Below, in pieces: positions 63,041 to 64,000 of a stretch of DNA of 64,000 bases. Source of the stretch: Acanthornis magna (lineage: Eukaryota > Chordata > Aves > Passeriformes > Acanthizidae). Below the pieces are notes generated by a model, which was given only the letters and a program-made list of their open reading frames with translations, ran no database searches and was not told the origin of the DNA. The stretch spans positions 434,001 through 498,000 of the forward strand of contig JAWUZG010000360.1 in NCBI GenBank assembly GCA_036785705.1. The letters run 5' to 3'. Every line of letters begins with the position of its first letter. Within the stretch, counting starts at the first letter, position 1. Position numbers and translations under genes: made by a program.

Positions 63041-63053
63041 GGGGGGGGGGGGG
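63041..63053. repeat. G13 homopolymer with flanking purine tract
   Basis: Thirteen consecutive G, preceded by AAAAGGAA and followed by AAGAAAA and a mostly purine stretch to about 63,100, including three AGT units. Such purine tracts are difficult to sequence and can form non-B DNA. Confidence 0.9.
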
Positions 63054-63120
63054 AAGAAAAAAAGTATAAGAAAAAAAAAAGAGAAGTAGTAGTAGTAAAA
63101 ATGAATCATGGGAATAATTG

Positions 63121-63380
63121 GGATGCAGTCCTCGGGAACGTGGCACACCCATCGTGGATGGGGCACCGGCTCCCTTCGAGCAAAACCGGGACATCATTGC
63201 CATCCACTGGGCAGGAGGGAGAATGCAGCGCGGGAGCGACACCGAGCACAGGGACAGCGGGCAGAGAAAGGGGCTGGCAGGAACGCCTGGAAAGCCTTCT
63301 CGACATCCCTGCTTCACTTTCACCCTTCACACACACACCCTGACATGGTCGGGCCTCCCTCGGAAGCCTGGAAGACAAGT
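63121..63380. promoter_or_regulatory. Compact CpG-rich segment (CpG-island-like)
   Basis: By hand I count about 16 CpG in 260 bp and about 62% G+C over 63121-63360, which gives an observed/expected CpG near 0.64. This contrasts with the CpG-poor AT-rich DNA around it. Overlapping frames are open on both strands (up to 118 codons, minus strand 63106-63462), as expected from high G+C, and none is recognisable. It meets the classical 200-bp CpG-island thresholds, so a promoter or untranslated first exon is possible. It could also be a G+C-rich repeat I do not recognise. No TATA box or initiator is clear. Confidence 0.45.
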
Positions 63381-64000
63381 CGGAAGGTGTGAAAGTGGAT
63401 CTGGTAACTAAAGCAGAAGCCAGCACGGTGCCATGAATACAGCCTGAGTACAGATCTGCCACGAGGAGGGTGAGCTAGAGCCTGAGGCTGCTCTGGCAGG
63501 TGACACACATGCTGCCTACTTTCCAGCAGCTTTGAAAGAAGGAAACCTTTGGATCAGGCTCCTCATGCAAAGTTACGAATACTTTCTGGAGATTTTATGC
63601 CTGGAAGTCATTTGCACGCTTTGGAATAAAATGACAAGACCAAAGAATTTGAGAGTTACAATGGTTTTCTCTGACAGAGAAGTCTCTACTTCATCTCATA
63701 GAAATCCATCCATACAGGGGTGAAACATCAACTTCTGAAAGTGACTGCCTATCTATATGATGTATGCAAAGGAGCATATGCCTCTTGAATACAAATGTAG
63801 TAAAGCACCTGTGAAAATGCTTTTTAAATCATAACCAGTATTTACTGAACTGACACAAACCATTTAAAATAATTTAGATAATAAGCACTATCAAAGAACA
63901 CGAAATGAACTTACTAATACCTACAAAATGATGAGGGACAACTTGCTGACAGTATTGGCACTCAACAAAATTTGGCCATCACAGTAGCTCATATCAACCA
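63381..64000. other. Non-coding stretch at window end
   Basis: Moderately G+C-rich until about 63,530 (continuing the CpG-rich shoulder, including GAGGAGGGTGAGCT near 63,463, which contains a donor-like GTGAG), then AT-rich. No recognisable gene. Confidence 0.5.

Noticed and set aside
63106..63462. 118-codon minus-strand frame and three overlapping plus-strand frames in the CpG-rich segment
   Set aside because: High G+C lowers stop-codon frequency, so several frames stay open at once. None is recognisable.

Overview
The window looks like a piece of a bird genome. It is A+T-rich, has no bacterial-style gene packing, and contains repeats typical of birds: two CR1 LINE copies with reverse-transcriptase-like reading frames (one ending in the ATTCTGTG octamers usual at CR1 3' ends), a third possible CR1 scrap, and two solo long terminal repeats (LTRs) of avian endogenous-retrovirus type. 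I found no intact protein-coding gene, tRNA, rRNA or CRISPR array. Nearly all open frames are 60-120 codons, scattered on both strands, and encode nothing I recognise. I read the window as intergenic or deep intronic sequence, a gene desert.

Layout. 1-20,273 is unique AT-rich DNA with small tandem duplications (648-714, 5,525-5,579), a 72-nt near-perfect foldback (873-944), a 36-nt poly(A) run (10,531-10,566), an A/C-rich tract (11,451-11,578), a GT microsatellite (11,923-11,962), three repeated splice-donor-like octamers (12,637-12,692), a GTTT-rich tract (12,966-13,083) and a perfect 13-bp-stem hairpin (18,277-18,310). A solo LTR on the minus strand lies at 20,274-20,718, and a different solo LTR on the plus strand at 28,243-28,790. 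From 32 to 38 kb there are several short tandem repeats and a possible conserved regulatory block rich in homeodomain-type sites (about 33,690-33,870). A second such block, with a perfect POU octamer, lies near 43,960.

The most structured segment is 47.9-49.8 kb: a cysteine-rich open frame built partly on 21-bp repeats, directly followed by a 5'-truncated, internally deleted CR1 whose reverse-transcriptase remnant can still be read. An older CR1 3' remnant lies at about 53,040-53,465. The last kilobase holds a G13 run followed by a compact CpG-rich segment (63,121-63,380), the only place in the window that resembles a promoter or first-exon environment.

No gene-to-gene pathway can be described. 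The biology visible here is decayed retroelements, simple repeats, foldback structures and possible regulatory DNA. Family names come from recognition and memory of avian repeats, not from a database search. Counts such as CpG number and stem pairing were made by hand.
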